A stretch of DNA of 64,000 bases from Pantoea sp. Cy-639 (GTDB taxonomy: Bacteria > Pseudomonadota > Gammaproteobacteria > Pseudomonadales > Pseudomonadaceae). The position numbers and the translations under genes are program-made. A model generated the notes under the pieces. That model was not told the DNA's origin and made no database searches. It worked only from the letters and a program-made list of their open reading frames with translations. Shown one piece after another: positions 1 to 8,208 of the stretch; positions within the stretch are counted from its first letter, which is position 1, and each line of letters opens with the position of its first letter. The stretch covers positions 186,001 through 250,000 of the forward strand of contig NZ_VWXI01000002.1 in the NCBI RefSeq assembly GCF_011752525.1, given 5' to 3'.

Positions 1-887
1 ATATCGCGGGGATTGGTGATCAGCACGTTGTGGTTGCCGGTGACCATCATGCACATGCAGTTCGCGGTGAAGGCATAGATGTGGTACAGCGGCAGCGGCG
101 CGATCATCACCTCCTGGCCTTCCTTGATCAGTGGCTGGCCATCGGGGCCATGCTGGCCGAAGCAGGCCAGTACCTGGAGCATGTTGGCGACGAGGTTGCC
201 GTGACTGAGCATCGCCCCCTTGGCCAACCCGGTGGTACCGCCGGTGTACTGCAGCACCGCGACGTCATCCAGGGCCTGTGGCACCGGGGTATGGACCAGC
301 TCGCGGCCCTGGCGCAGCACCTGCTTGAACGACACCGCACGGGGCAGATCATAGGCCGGCACCATCTTCTTGAACCTGTCGACCACGGTATTGACCAGCC
401 AGCCCTTGAGGCTGGGCAGCATGTCGCCCATCTTCGCCTCGATCAGGTACTCGATGCCGGTGTCGGGCAGCACCTCCTGTACCCGGCTGCCGAACATGTT
501 CAGGTACACCAGCGCGCGGGCCCCGGAGTCCTTGAACTGATGGCGCATCTCCCGCGGGGTGTACAGCGGGTTGGTATTGACCACGACCAGGCCGGCACGT
601 AGGGCCCCGAACACGACGATGGGATACTGCAGGACGTTGGGCATCTGCACCGCGATGCGGTCGCCCGGCACCAGGTCGGTATGCCGTTGCAGCCAGGCGG
701 CGAAGGCCGCGCAATGACGATCGAGCTCGGCATAACTGAGGGTGACGCCCAGGTTGCTGAACGCCGGGCGGTCGGCGAAGCGCTTGCAGGAGCGCTCGAA
801 CACTTCGACGACAGACTTGTAAGCAGTCAAATCAATGGTGGAAGGCACGCCCGCCGGGCGTTTGTCGTTCCAGAAATCGGCTTGCAT
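1..887 (-). CDS. fadD2: Long-chain-fatty-acid--CoA ligase FadD2, N-terminal part, runs off left edge
   Basis: Activates long-chain fatty acids to acyl-CoA at the inner membrane for beta-oxidation. About 295 residues are present, opening MQADFWNDKRPAGVPSTIDL. The AMP-binding P-loop of the adenylate-forming family, YTGGTTGLAKGAMLSH, lies at about residues 212-227. The C-terminal half lies outside the window. The start is the ATG at 887, matching the family N-terminus. It is divergent from an alpha/beta hydrolase and phaJ1; as I recall this is the fadD1-fadD2 neighbourhood of P. putida and P. aeruginosa, where fadD2 is the copy next to these genes. FadD2 rather than FadD1 is therefore inferred from context. 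Confidence 0.9.
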   Translation of the reverse strand, partial: MQADFWNDKRPAGVPSTIDLTAYKSVVEVFERSCKRFADRPAFSNLGVTLSYAELDRHCAAFAAWLQRHTDLVPGDRIAVQMPNVLQYPIVVFGALRAGLVVVNTNPLYTPREMRHQFKDSGARALVYLNMFGSRVQEVLPDTGIEYLIEAKMGDMLPSLKGWLVNTVVDRFKKMVPAYDLPRAVSFKQVLRQGRELVHTPVPQALDDVAVLQYTGGTTGLAKGAMLSHGNLVANMLQVLACFGQHGPDGQPLIKEGQEVMIAPLPLYHIYAFTANCMCMMVTGNHNVLITNPRD

Positions 888-1092
888 TTATTGTTGTTCC
901 TCTGCCGGGACCGTCCCTTGACCTGATCGCCTGATGGCAAAAAGGCGTTCTGCCGACGTTAGCAGCTAACCCCGAGGTGGCAAACACGCCAAGTGCCGCC
1001 ATTAACATTGTGAATCTCTTTTTCTGCCTTTCCTGCAATTGCCCGCTTTGCGCATACACTGTCTGACGAACTTCAGCGCGCAAGGACCCGCC

Positions 1093-2037
1093 ATGCCCCA
1101 CGACGCCTTCTGGCTACCCGCCAGCGAGCATTGCCGTCTGTACCTGCACCAATGGCTGCCGGCCACGCCGGTCAAGGCCGTGGTGCTGCTGGCCCATGGC
1201 ATGGCCGAGCATGCCGGGCGCTACCAGCGCCTGGGGCAGGCACTCAATGCCGCCGGATATGCCCTGCTGGCCCACGACCAGCGCGGTCACGGCCGTACCG
1301 CCGAACAGGGCGAGCTGGGCCTGTTCGCCCGCAGCAATGGCTGGAATGCCGTGGTCAACGACCTTGGCCTGCTGGCCCAGCACATCGGCCAGCAGTTCCC
1401 GGGCACGCCACTGTTCCTGTTCGGCCACAGCATGGGCAGCTACATCGCCCAGGCCTACCTGCTGCATCACAGCGCCAGCCTGCAGGGGGCGATCCTCAGC
1501 GGTTCGAATTTCCAGCCGGCGGCGTTGTACCGCGCGGCACGCCTGATTGCCCGCCTGGAAACCTGGCGCCAGGGCCCTGAAGGTAAAAGTGCGCTGATCG
1601 ACTGGCTGTCGTTCGGCTCGTTCAACAAGGCGTTCAAGCCCAACCGCACCGCCTTCGACTGGCTCAGCCGCGATCCTGCGCAAGTCGACGCCTATGTGGC
1701 CGACCCGCTGTGCGGCTTTCGCTGCAGCAACCAGTTGTGGCTCGACCTGCTGCAGGGGCTTGCGCAGATCAGCCAGGCGAAGAACCTGGCGCAGATCGAT
1801 CCGAACCTGCCAATGCTGGTGCTCGGTGGCGAATGTGATCCGGTGAGTGCCGGCAAGCGTCTCACCGATCTGGCCGTCGCCTTGCGCGCGACCGGCAACC
1901 GTCATGTACAGTTGCGCATCTACCCCGGTGCACGACATGAAGTGCTCAACGAAACCCATCGCGACGAGGTCACCGCCGACATCATCGCCTGGCTGGAGCA
2001 GGCCCTGGCCCTTGGTCGCCCTGCCCGCAGCGAATGA
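1093..2037 (+). CDS. Alpha/beta hydrolase, monoacylglycerol lipase / lysophospholipase-like
   Basis: A 314-residue serine hydrolase of the alpha/beta fold, probably cytoplasmic. It has the oxyanion-side LLAHGMAEHAGRY segment near the N-terminus, the nucleophile elbow GHSMGS with Ser at residue 113, and a C-terminal PGARHEVLNE segment carrying the likely catalytic His. An earlier in-frame ATG exists at 1039, but the ATG at 1093 has AAGGA at 1082-1086 six bases ahead and gives the normal family N-terminus. It sits 34 bases upstream of phaJ1 and is divergent from fadD2, which suggests a role in lipid or acyl-ester turnover. The substrate cannot be read from sequence. Confidence 0.88.
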   Translation: MPHDAFWLPASEHCRLYLHQWLPATPVKAVVLLAHGMAEHAGRYQRLGQALNAAGYALLAHDQRGHGRTAEQGELGLFARSNGWNAVVNDLGLLAQHIGQQFPGTPLFLFGHSMGSYIAQAYLLHHSASLQGAILSGSNFQPAALYRAARLIARLETWRQGPEGKSALIDWLSFGSFNKAFKPNRTAFDWLSRDPAQVDAYVADPLCGFRCSNQLWLDLLQGLAQISQAKNLAQIDPNLPMLVLGGECDPVSAGKRLTDLAVALRATGNRHVQLRIYPGARHEVLNETHRDEVTADIIAWLEQALALGRPARSE

Positions 2038-2071
2038 CCGGCCCCCTCGCCCACCCCACAAGGAAGCCCCG

Positions 2072-2542
2072 ATGACCCAGGTCACCAACACGCCTTACGA
2101 AGCCCTCGAAGTCGGCCAGAAAGCTGAGTACCAGAAGTTCGTGGAAGAGCGCGACATCCAGCTGTTCGCCGCCATGTCCGGCGACCACAACCCGGTGCAC
2201 CTGGACGCCGAGTTCGCCGCCAAGAGCATGTTCCGCGAGCGTATTGCCCATGGCATGTTCAGCGGCGCGTTGATCAGCGCCGCCGTGGCCTGCACCCTGC
2301 CTGGCCCAGGCACCATCTACCTGGGCCAGCAGATGAGCTTCCAGAAGCCGGTGAAGATCGGCGACACCCTGACCGTGCGCCTGGAAATCCTCGAGAAACT
2401 GCCCAAGTTCAAGGTGCGCATCGCCACCAACGTGTACAACCAGAACGACGAGCTGGTAGTCGGCGGCGAGGCCGAGATCCTCGCGCCCCGCAAGCAGCAG
2501 ACCGTCGAGCTGGTGAGCCCGCCGAACTTCGTCGCCAGCTGA
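2072..2542 (+). CDS. phaJ1: (R)-specific enoyl-CoA hydratase PhaJ1 (MaoC family)
   Basis: Hydrates trans-2-enoyl-CoA to (R)-3-hydroxyacyl-CoA, feeding beta-oxidation intermediates into polyhydroxyalkanoate synthesis. It has 156 residues, the length I remember for Pseudomonas PhaJ1. The hot-dog-fold active-site segment SGDHNPVHLD carries the expected Asp38 and His43, followed by the conserved RIAHGMFSG. A GGAAGC purine stretch precedes the ATG. Its place behind a lipase-like hydrolase and beside fadD2 fits a fatty-acid-to-PHA role. The choice of PhaJ1 over other Pseudomonas paralogues rests on remembered sequence and context. Confidence 0.88.
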   Translation: MTQVTNTPYEALEVGQKAEYQKFVEERDIQLFAAMSGDHNPVHLDAEFAAKSMFRERIAHGMFSGALISAAVACTLPGPGTIYLGQQMSFQKPVKIGDTLTVRLEILEKLPKFKVRIATNVYNQNDELVVGGEAEILAPRKQQTVELVSPPNFVAS

Positions 2543-2606
2543 TCGGGAAAACCTGGCACAACGTCGTCACGACCGATGCCAGGGTCGCCACCTCTCGCCC
2601 AGGCAC

Positions 2607-3845
2607 TCACTCAAGCTCGCGCAGGCGCCGCTCGATATGACGGCGCTCCGGCCCCTGGCGGGTCAGCGCCAGCGCCTGCTGCCAAGCCGCGCGTGCCTGC
2701 TCGAGGTTGCCCAGTTGCCGATGCAGCTCGGCCCGGGCGGCATGGGCCAGGTGATAATCACCGAGCTCGCCCTGGGCAAGGATCGCCTCGACCGCCTGCA
2801 GCCCAGCGCCGGCGCCATCGCGCCTGGCCAGCGCCGCCGCCCGGTTGAGCGCCACCACCGGCGACGGCCAGTGGCGCAGCAATACGTCGTACAACCCCAC
2901 GATCTCGTCCCAGTCGGTGGCCTCGGCGCTGGGAGCCTCGGCATGCACCGCGGCAATCGCCGCCTGCAGGCTGTACGGTCCGAACTGGCGGCTACGCAGC
3001 GCCTGCTGCACCAACTGGCAGCCCTCGTCGATCTGCGCCCGGTCCCACAGCCGTCGATCCTGCTCGTCGAGCAGCACCAGTTCGCCATTGGCATCGCTGC
3101 GTGCACGCTGCCGCGCGGCCTGCAGCAACATCAACGCCAACAGCCCGAGCACCTCGGCATCGGGCAGCAATTGCGCCAGCAGCCGCCCCAGGCGGATGGC
3201 CTCGTCCATCAGCGCGCACGTCGTCACATCCTCGCCCGATGAGGCTGAATAACCTTCGTTGAACACCAGGTAGATGACCCGCAGCACACTTTCCAGACGC
3301 TCGGGCAACTCGGCCAGCACCGGCACCTGATACGGGATCCTGGCGTCACGGATCTTCGCCTTGGCCCGCACGATACGCTGGGCGATGGTCGCCGGGCTCT
3401 GCAGGAAGGCCCGGGCGATCTGCTCGGTGGTCAGGTCGCAGACTTCGCGCAGGGTCAGCGGCACCTGGGCGTCGGCGGCCAGGGCCGGGTGGCAGCACGT
3501 GAAGATCAGTCGCAGGCGGTCGTCGGCAAGCAGCTCGTCCTCGGCCGGGTCCGGCACCTGGCTTTCCAGCAGCAGGATCAGGTCGGCCTGCGAACGATCG
3601 AAGCGTGCCCGTCGGCGCAGCGCGTCGATGGCCTTGAAGCGGCCAGTGGACACCAGCCAGGCCCTTGGGTTGCCCGGAACGCCGTCGCGCTGCCAGCGTT
3701 CGACGGCGATGAAGAACGCATCGTGCATGGCCTCCTCGGCCAGCTCGAAGTCCCCCAACAGACGGATAAGCGTCGCCAGGATCCGCCGCGAGTCGCGACG
3801 ATAGACCGCCTCGACCTCCTCGCGTACCTGCTGCGCCGTCACCAT
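2607..3845 (-). CDS. ECF sigma factor, ECF42-type with long C-terminal extension
   Basis: An extracytoplasmic-function sigma factor of 412 residues, about twice the usual ECF length. The N-terminal part holds sigma region 2 (about residues 10-85, with FELAEEAMHDAFFIAVERW and the AIDALRRRARF segment) and region 4 (about 120-175, with LRLIFTCCHPAL and LTLREVCDLTTEQIARAFL). The remaining 230 or so residues are helical and TPR-like, including WDEIVGLYDVLLRHWPSPVVALNRA. This architecture plus a DGPF/YCII partner defines group ECF42, which lacks a classical anti-sigma factor. The ATG overlaps the stop of the upstream SRPBCC gene (ATGA), implying translational coupling. It is the last gene of a SnoaL-DGPF-SRPBCC-sigma run. 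Confidence 0.87.
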   Translation of the reverse strand: MVTAQQVREEVEAVYRRDSRRILATLIRLLGDFELAEEAMHDAFFIAVERWQRDGVPGNPRAWLVSTGRFKAIDALRRRARFDRSQADLILLLESQVPDPAEDELLADDRLRLIFTCCHPALAADAQVPLTLREVCDLTTEQIARAFLQSPATIAQRIVRAKAKIRDARIPYQVPVLAELPERLESVLRVIYLVFNEGYSASSGEDVTTCALMDEAIRLGRLLAQLLPDAEVLGLLALMLLQAARQRARSDANGELVLLDEQDRRLWDRAQIDEGCQLVQQALRSRQFGPYSLQAAIAAVHAEAPSAEATDWDEIVGLYDVLLRHWPSPVVALNRAAALARRDGAGAGLQAVEAILAQGELGDYHLAHAARAELHRQLGNLEQARAAWQQALALTRQGPERRHIERRLRELE

Positions 3846-4330
3846 CAGTCCGGCATCCGCTGGGTCACTACCTCCACCAGTCGCTCCAGGCTCTCCCCCC
3901 AGCCCTGGTGGAAACCCATTTCCTCATGGGCCCGACAGTCGCTGGCAGTCCAGTGCCAGGCACGGGCGGTGTAGCGGGTCTTGCCGTGCTCCTCGTCGAA
4001 ACTGATCACGGCGGTCATGAAGGCCTTGTCCGAGGGTACCCAGCCGGGCCGGAACGCATCGGTGAACACCAGCCGGCGCGGCGCCTGGATCTCCAGGAAC
4101 AGCCCCTGGTGCGGATACTCGGCGCCATCCGGCGCCCGCATCAGGGTGCGGAACACCCCACCGGGCCACAGTTGCATCTCGCACTCGGGCGTGGTCATGC
4201 CGTGCGGCCCCCACCATTGCATCAACCACTCAGGCTCGGTCCAGGCGCGGAACACCTTGGCCGGTGGCGCGTCGATCAGGCGACTGATGGACAGTTCGTG
4301 CTGCGGTTGCGCCGATGGATTCAGCGTCAT
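3845..4330 (-). CDS. SRPBCC (AHSA1-like) domain protein
   Basis: A 161-residue START/Bet v1-like protein of the AHSA1 subgroup. It opens with the typical ISRLIDAPPAKVFRAWTEPEWLMQWWGP and carries the GGVFRTLMRAPDG and RYTARAWHWTASD segments, ending in a long C-terminal helix (GWGESLERLVEVV). Such domains bind hydrophobic ligands in a cavity; no ligand is predictable here. It lies 21 bases after the DGPF gene and overlaps the sigma-factor start by four bases. AHSA1-like and YCII/DGPF proteins commonly accompany long ECF sigma factors, so it is probably part of the same regulon. Confidence 0.85.
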   Translation of the reverse strand: MTLNPSAQPQHELSISRLIDAPPAKVFRAWTEPEWLMQWWGPHGMTTPECEMQLWPGGVFRTLMRAPDGAEYPHQGLFLEIQAPRRLVFTDAFRPGWVPSDKAFMTAVISFDEEHGKTRYTARAWHWTASDCRAHEEMGFHQGWGESLERLVEVVTQRMPD

Positions 4331-4351
4331 TGTTGGCGTACTCCGTCAGGT

Positions 4352-4696
4352 TCAGGGTTGCAGTTCGCGCACCGGCCGCACTTCGACGCTGCCGACCCGC
4401 GCCGCCGGAATGCCCTTGGCGATGTTCAGCGCCTCGTTCAGGTCGCGGGCATCGACCAGGTAGAAACCGGCCAGTTGCTCCTTGGTCTCGGCGAACGGGC
4501 CATCGGTCAGGCTCATCCGGCCACCGCGCACGCGCACCGTGGTGGCTGTCTGCACGGGCTTGAGCGCCTCGGCTGCCAGCATGCGCCCCGAACCTTGCAC
4601 GGATTCGGCGTAGGCCATGCATTCGGCGTCTTCGGGGCTGTCGGGCAGGCTGTGCAGCAGCCCTTCGTCACAGTAGACCAGGCACAGGTATTTCAT
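4352..4696 (-). CDS. YCII-related DGPF-domain protein
   Basis: A 114-residue protein opening MKYLCLVYCDE and carrying the diagnostic SLTDGPFAETKEQLAGFYL at about residues 62-80, the motif that names the DGPF family. The fold is ferredoxin-like (YCII); members have no proven activity, although a conserved Asp/His site has suggested an enzyme. The start ATG has GGAGA six bases ahead; a longer open frame upstream lacks support and overlaps the SnoaL-like gene. DGPF proteins are the hallmark neighbours of ECF42 sigma factors, which is what this gene is next to. Confidence 0.88.
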   Translation of the reverse strand: MKYLCLVYCDEGLLHSLPDSPEDAECMAYAESVQGSGRMLAAEALKPVQTATTVRVRGGRMSLTDGPFAETKEQLAGFYLVDARDLNEALNIAKGIPAARVGSVEVRPVRELQP

Positions 4697-4742
4697 GATC
4701 GTCTCCAACGGTTCATGGCGGTGTGGGCGGCGATGGACGGTA

Positions 4743-5168
4743 TCAGGGCTTGAGATTGAACAGCGCCTTTTGCGTTTCCATGTCGAATGGCGCCGACCAG
4801 TGCTCGTGGATGACCTGCCACTGGCCAGCGCGACGCCGGTAGCCCACGGTGGCCCGCATGAAGACGCACTGGCTGTCGTCGTCGGCCGGCCCGCAGCGGT
4901 TGAGCCAGTGGGCCAGGCCCAGGTCGCCATCGGCCTGCACGCTCAACTGTTGCATTTCGAAGACCATGGGGCCGGTGCAAAACCCCATGCACATCTCCCA
5001 ATGCGCGCGGTAGGCCGCCTTGCCTTTGAATTGCAGGGACTGGATGGCATCGAAGGCAAGCATGTCATCGGCGTAGGGGGCAACGATGCGCGCCAGGTCA
5101 CGGTCGCGCACGGCCTGCATCCACTGCTCGATCAACTCACGGATTTCGCTTTCGGCTGCGCTGTTCAT
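4743..5168 (-). CDS. SnoaL-like / NTF2-fold protein (YybH type)
   Basis: A 141-residue protein of the cone-shaped alpha+beta NTF2/SnoaL fold, opening with two helices (ESEIRELIEQWMQAVRDRDLARI) and the typical YADDMLAFDAI and VGYRRRAGQWQVIHEHWSAPF segments. Members bind small hydrophobic molecules or act as small isomerases or hydrolases; the substrate is unknown. I start it at the ATG at 5168, which has GGAGG eight bases ahead, rather than the TTG five codons earlier that overlaps this ribosome site. It heads the SnoaL-DGPF-SRPBCC-sigma run and sits just downstream of the candidate ECF42 promoter. Confidence 0.85.
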   Translation of the reverse strand: MNSAAESEIRELIEQWMQAVRDRDLARIVAPYADDMLAFDAIQSLQFKGKAAYRAHWEMCMGFCTGPMVFEMQQLSVQADGDLGLAHWLNRCGPADDDSQCVFMRATVGYRRRAGQWQVIHEHWSAPFDMETQKALFNLKP

Positions 5169-5230
5169 CGGTACGTCCTCCAAGGCTTCATCAGTGGCAG
5201 GCGGCGATCACTCCACCGCCTTCAACACTG

Positions 5231-5257
5231 GTCGAACGGAAAAACGAAAAATCGACA
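5231..5257 (-). promoter_or_regulatory. Candidate ECF42-type promoter
   Basis: Reading the minus strand, TGTCGA (5257-5252) is followed after 17 bases by CGAC (5234-5231), 62 bases before the SnoaL-like start. From memory, the promoter signature reported for ECF42 in Streptomyces is TGTCGA at -35 and CGA(T/C) at -10, which this matches. It would make the four-gene operon autoregulated by its own sigma factor. Inference only; the spacer is T-rich. Confidence 0.5.
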
Positions 5258-5272
5258 ACGGCTCGAAAACTT

Positions 5273-5725
5273 TCAGGCGAGGGGCGCGACCGGCTTGAGG
5301 AAGTACACGACCCGCTCGGTCTCGGCAAAGCCCAGGGCCGCGTGCATCCGCTGGCTACCGAGATTGTCCAGCGCGGCGTCCGAGGCCAGCTCGCGACAGC
5401 CTTGGGCCGCAGCCCACTGCTCGATGGCCGCGATCAGGCGCCGGGCGATACCTTGGCCACGCCAGGCGGGGTCGACGAAGATGCCTTCGAGATACGCTAC
5501 CGGCGAGGTATTGCTGCCGTTGACGTAGTCATGACGCACCGACGCCTCGGCCAGCCCTTGCGCCCTGCCCTGCTCGTCGTACGCCAACAGGGCCACGAAG
5601 GTGTCGGGCCGGCGGGCGATGGCAGCCATTTCCGCCAGGTGCCTGGCCGGAACGCTGCCGGGCCAGAGCGCGCTACGCAGTTGCAGCCAGGCGGTGCTGG
5701 TCGGATCGGCGCAGGAATGGATCAT
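5273..5725 (-). CDS. Aminoglycoside 6'-N-acetyltransferase-like GNAT protein
   Basis: A 150-residue GNAT acetyltransferase. It resembles the chromosomal AAC(6')-I group as I remember AAC(6')-Iy of Salmonella and the Acinetobacter enzymes: the segment RHDYVNG (64-70), LEGIFVDP (79-86), the acetyl-CoA loop RGQGIA (89-94), ASDAALDN (114-121) and the C-terminal ALGFAETERVVYF all match that group. The family acetylates the 6'-amino group of aminoglycosides with acetyl-CoA. Chromosomal copies are often weakly expressed and may have another natural substrate. Its ATG overlaps the stop of the GyrI-like gene by four bases. Actual drug modification is not shown by the sequence. Confidence 0.8.
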   Translation of the reverse strand: MIHSCADPTSTAWLQLRSALWPGSVPARHLAEMAAIARRPDTFVALLAYDEQGRAQGLAEASVRHDYVNGSNTSPVAYLEGIFVDPAWRGQGIARRLIAAIEQWAAAQGCRELASDAALDNLGSQRMHAALGFAETERVVYFLKPVAPLA

Positions 5726-6195
5726 GGGCGCTCCAGGGGAATCCAGATTTCCATCAGTGCCTGCGGGGCCGCCGGGTCGTAGCCGGCCGGGTAGCGCTCA
5801 AGGACGGCGGCCTCGGCCTGGCGCCAGTCCGAGGCCGGCAGCCACTGGGTGAAGATGGCGTCGAAGGTTGCCTTGATGCCCTCCAGGCTGCCCCGGTGTT
5901 CGAACACCGCATAGTGCTGGGGTGCCAGGACGAGGGTGGTGAAGCCTTCGGGAAGCGTGGTCGTGCCGGTCACCTCGACACCCGCCAGGTAGTCGAACGC
6001 GCCTTGCTCGTCGGGGTTGTAGCACACGCCGTAGCTGTCGTGGCCGTGCTGGCCAGGGACATGCCCGAGCCATGGGCCGAAACGCTGCCAGAGCAGCTTG
6101 AGCTCGGTCAGCCGGGAGAGGTCATAACGGTTGGACAAGCCGGCCAGGTGCAGCGTGCGGCCGTCCTCGAAGCGGGAGGGGGTTGGCAGGGTCAT
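5722..6195 (-). CDS. GyrI-like / effector-binding domain protein
   Basis: A stand-alone small-molecule-binding domain of 157 residues, of the type found at the C-terminus of AraC/BmrR regulators and in GyrI (SbmC). It shows the usual pattern: an N-terminal TLHLAGLSNRYDLS strand, an LWQRFGPWLG helix, YGVCYNPDEQGAFDYLAGVEV, the LVLAPQHYAVFEHRGSLEGI strand-loop and a final ALMEIWIPLE strand. There is no DNA-binding domain. It is translationally coupled (ATGA) to the acetyltransferase gene, so the two probably act on related compounds or conditions. Confidence 0.82.
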   Translation of the reverse strand: MTLPTPSRFEDGRTLHLAGLSNRYDLSRLTELKLLWQRFGPWLGHVPGQHGHDSYGVCYNPDEQGAFDYLAGVEVTGTTTLPEGFTTLVLAPQHYAVFEHRGSLEGIKATFDAIFTQWLPASDWRQAEAAVLERYPAGYDPAAPQALMEIWIPLERP

Positions 6196-6469
6196 GGGGA
6201 CGGGTCTCGGTGGGCGCGTTCCAGGGAGCCTTTCGCACGGGGCTGCGCGTGGCCTCGTGGCTTGAAGGCACGGTAGTGGCAGCTTGCGTTTGCGTCAATC
6301 CGGGGGATTAGGGCTATAAGCCCGAGGAGCCAACACGAGGTACTGGGTGCAATAGTCGCGCATGGGTAGGTGGTGGGGCCGAGCTGGAAGCGATAGCCAT
6401 CTCACCCACACGAAAGTGCAAGTACGTGACGCACCATTCAAGTTCAGCCAATACCGCGACGGCCAACAC

Positions 6470-7111
6470 TCAACCAGATGCAGCCAGGATGAACTCACGA
6501 TAACCAGAGAGGATCACGTACCCCGCGAAGTAGCAGAAGATCGCCGCCGACAGCAGGTATGACCACGTCAGCAGCCGGTCACCGAGCAGACGCCCGCCAT
6601 GGCTGGCGATGCCACACAGCGACAGGCACCAGACCAGCCCGGCGACGAAGAAGCCTCCCAGGAACAACCCCGCGTCGAGCAAGCTGCCGCCACCGGACCT
6701 GGAGATCAGCACCCCACCCACCGCCGCGAACCAGAGGATCGCACTGGGCGAAGACATGGCCAGAAAGATCCCGCGCAGGAACTCGCGCCAGCCCGACTCC
6801 ACCACCACCTCGCCCCGCGACGCCAGGTGCCCGCCGCGCCAGGCCGCCAGCAGCATCTTCAGGGCGAACCACACCAGCAGCACCGAGCCGCCCAGCCACA
6901 GGGTCCAGCGCACGCTTTCGAACTGCAGCAGCACGGTCATCCCGGCCAGCGCAGCGATGGCGTAGATCAGGTCGCCGACACAGGTCCCCAGGCCCAGCCA
7001 GAACCCCTGGAGAAAGCCACGCTGCATGGCCAGGGTGATCATGGCGATATTGGCAATGCCGATATCCAGGCAAAGGGACAGGCTGAGCAGGAAACCGTTG
7101 GAGAAAGGCAT
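6470..7111 (-). CDS. LysE-family amino acid exporter
   Basis: An inner-membrane transporter of 213 residues with about six hydrophobic segments, opening MPFSNGFLLSLSLCLDIGIA. The N-terminal half has the family pattern of a first membrane helix followed by GFLQGFWLGLGTCVGDLIYA; a charged loop (GEVVVESGWREFLRGIF) separates the halves, followed by the SSPSAILWFAAVGG segment typical of LysE/RhtB proteins. An in-frame ATG six codons earlier (7129) would add MRPECA; neither start has a strong ribosome site, and I chose 7111 because it gives the usual family N-terminus. The substrate is not predictable. Confidence 0.82.
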   Translation of the reverse strand: MPFSNGFLLSLSLCLDIGIANIAMITLAMQRGFLQGFWLGLGTCVGDLIYAIAALAGMTVLLQFESVRWTLWLGGSVLLVWFALKMLLAAWRGGHLASRGEVVVESGWREFLRGIFLAMSSPSAILWFAAVGGVLISRSGGGSLLDAGLFLGGFFVAGLVWCLSLCGIASHGGRLLGDRLLTWSYLLSAAIFCYFAGYVILSGYREFILAASG

Positions 7112-7191
7112 GGCACACTCTGGGCGCATTCAGGGGTGCCCATTGAACCCGAGGGCAGGCTCATCGTACAGCCGCAACAGCGCCCAGCCCT

Positions 7192-8157
7192 TCAGACGCC
7201 CTGCCCAGCCGACAGCACCTGCGCATACCGTGCGCGGTCCACATTCGCGCCGCTCAATATCACCGCGACACGCTTGCCGGCCTGCTGCCCGCGCTCCTGC
7301 ATCAATGCCGCCAGTGCCGCGGCGCCCGCCCCTTCGGCGGTGTTATGGGTAGCCTCGTGGTACAAGCGCATGGCTGTCGCGATCTCATGATCGTCCACCC
7401 GCACGATGCGCGCGGCATTTTCGCGTACCAGGGCAAAGGCATCAGGATGCGGCACGCGGCAGGCCATGCCGTCGGCGAAGGTGTCGGCGCTTTGCGTGGT
7501 GACGATGCGTCCCTGTTCGAAACTGCGCGCATAGGCGTCCGCAGCATGGGATACCACGCCGACGATTTCGGTCCGCAGGCCCAGCAGGTTGCGCGCCTGG
7601 ATCAGGCCGCAGATCCCCGAGCCCATGCCGATCGGCACATACACACAGTCCAGGTGGGCCACCGCCTCGAACAGTTCCAGGGCATAGGTGGCCACGCCAC
7701 GTACCAGTTCCGGGTGGAACGACGGCACCATCGCATAGCCGCGAGCCTCGGCCAGCCGCGCCGCCTCCTCGCGGGCCACGTCGAAATCGACGCCGTACTC
7801 GACCAGCTCGGCGCCCAGGGCGCGCATGGCGGCGTTCTTCTCCCGCGAGTTGCCTTCGGGCACCACGATCACCAGCGGTATGCCGGCCTGGCGCGCCGCC
7901 AGGGCCATGCTCTGGCCATGGTTGCCGCGGGTGGCGGTGACCAGCCCGCGTGGCATCTGCCCCGCTGCCAGCAGCGAGCGCACATAGACCAGCCCGCCAC
8001 GCACCTTGAAGGCACCAGTCGGGGCATGGTTCTCGTGCTTGACCCAGACCTGGCAGCCCAACCGCTCGGCCAGCAGGGGCCAGGCGTGCTGTGGGGTCGG
8101 GGGAACGTGCTGGTGTACGAATGCGGCGGCTTCGCGCAGGGCTGGCAAGTCGAACAT
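7192..8157 (-). CDS. PLP-dependent threonine/serine dehydratase family protein
   Basis: A fold-type II PLP enzyme of 321 residues. The PLP lysine is Lys51 in KHENHAPTGAFKVRGG; TRGNHGQSMALAARQAG is the substrate loop; PIGMGSGICGL is the phosphate-binding glycine loop. It lacks the C-terminal regulatory domain of biosynthetic IlvA, so it is a short catabolic-type dehydratase or racemase-like enzyme for a hydroxyamino acid. The ATG at 8157 is preferred because AAGGA stands eight bases before it, whereas the ATG at 8166 overlaps that site. It is divergent from a MocR regulator, which probably controls it. Confidence 0.86.
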   Translation of the reverse strand: MFDLPALREAAAFVHQHVPPTPQHAWPLLAERLGCQVWVKHENHAPTGAFKVRGGLVYVRSLLAAGQMPRGLVTATRGNHGQSMALAARQAGIPLVIVVPEGNSREKNAAMRALGAELVEYGVDFDVAREEAARLAEARGYAMVPSFHPELVRGVATYALELFEAVAHLDCVYVPIGMGSGICGLIQARNLLGLRTEIVGVVSHAADAYARSFEQGRIVTTQSADTFADGMACRVPHPDAFALVRENAARIVRVDDHEIATAMRLYHEATHNTAEGAGAAALAALMQERGQQAGKRVAVILSGANVDRARYAQVLSAGQGV

Positions 8158-8208
8158 GGCGATCATCCTTCATCGGTGCAGGGTTGAACCGATGCTAAGC
8201 GCCGGGCA

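Noticed and set aside
888-1092. PsrA/FadR operator between fadD2 and the hydrolase gene
   Set aside because: Searched for GAAAC-N4-GTTTC-like symmetry; none found.
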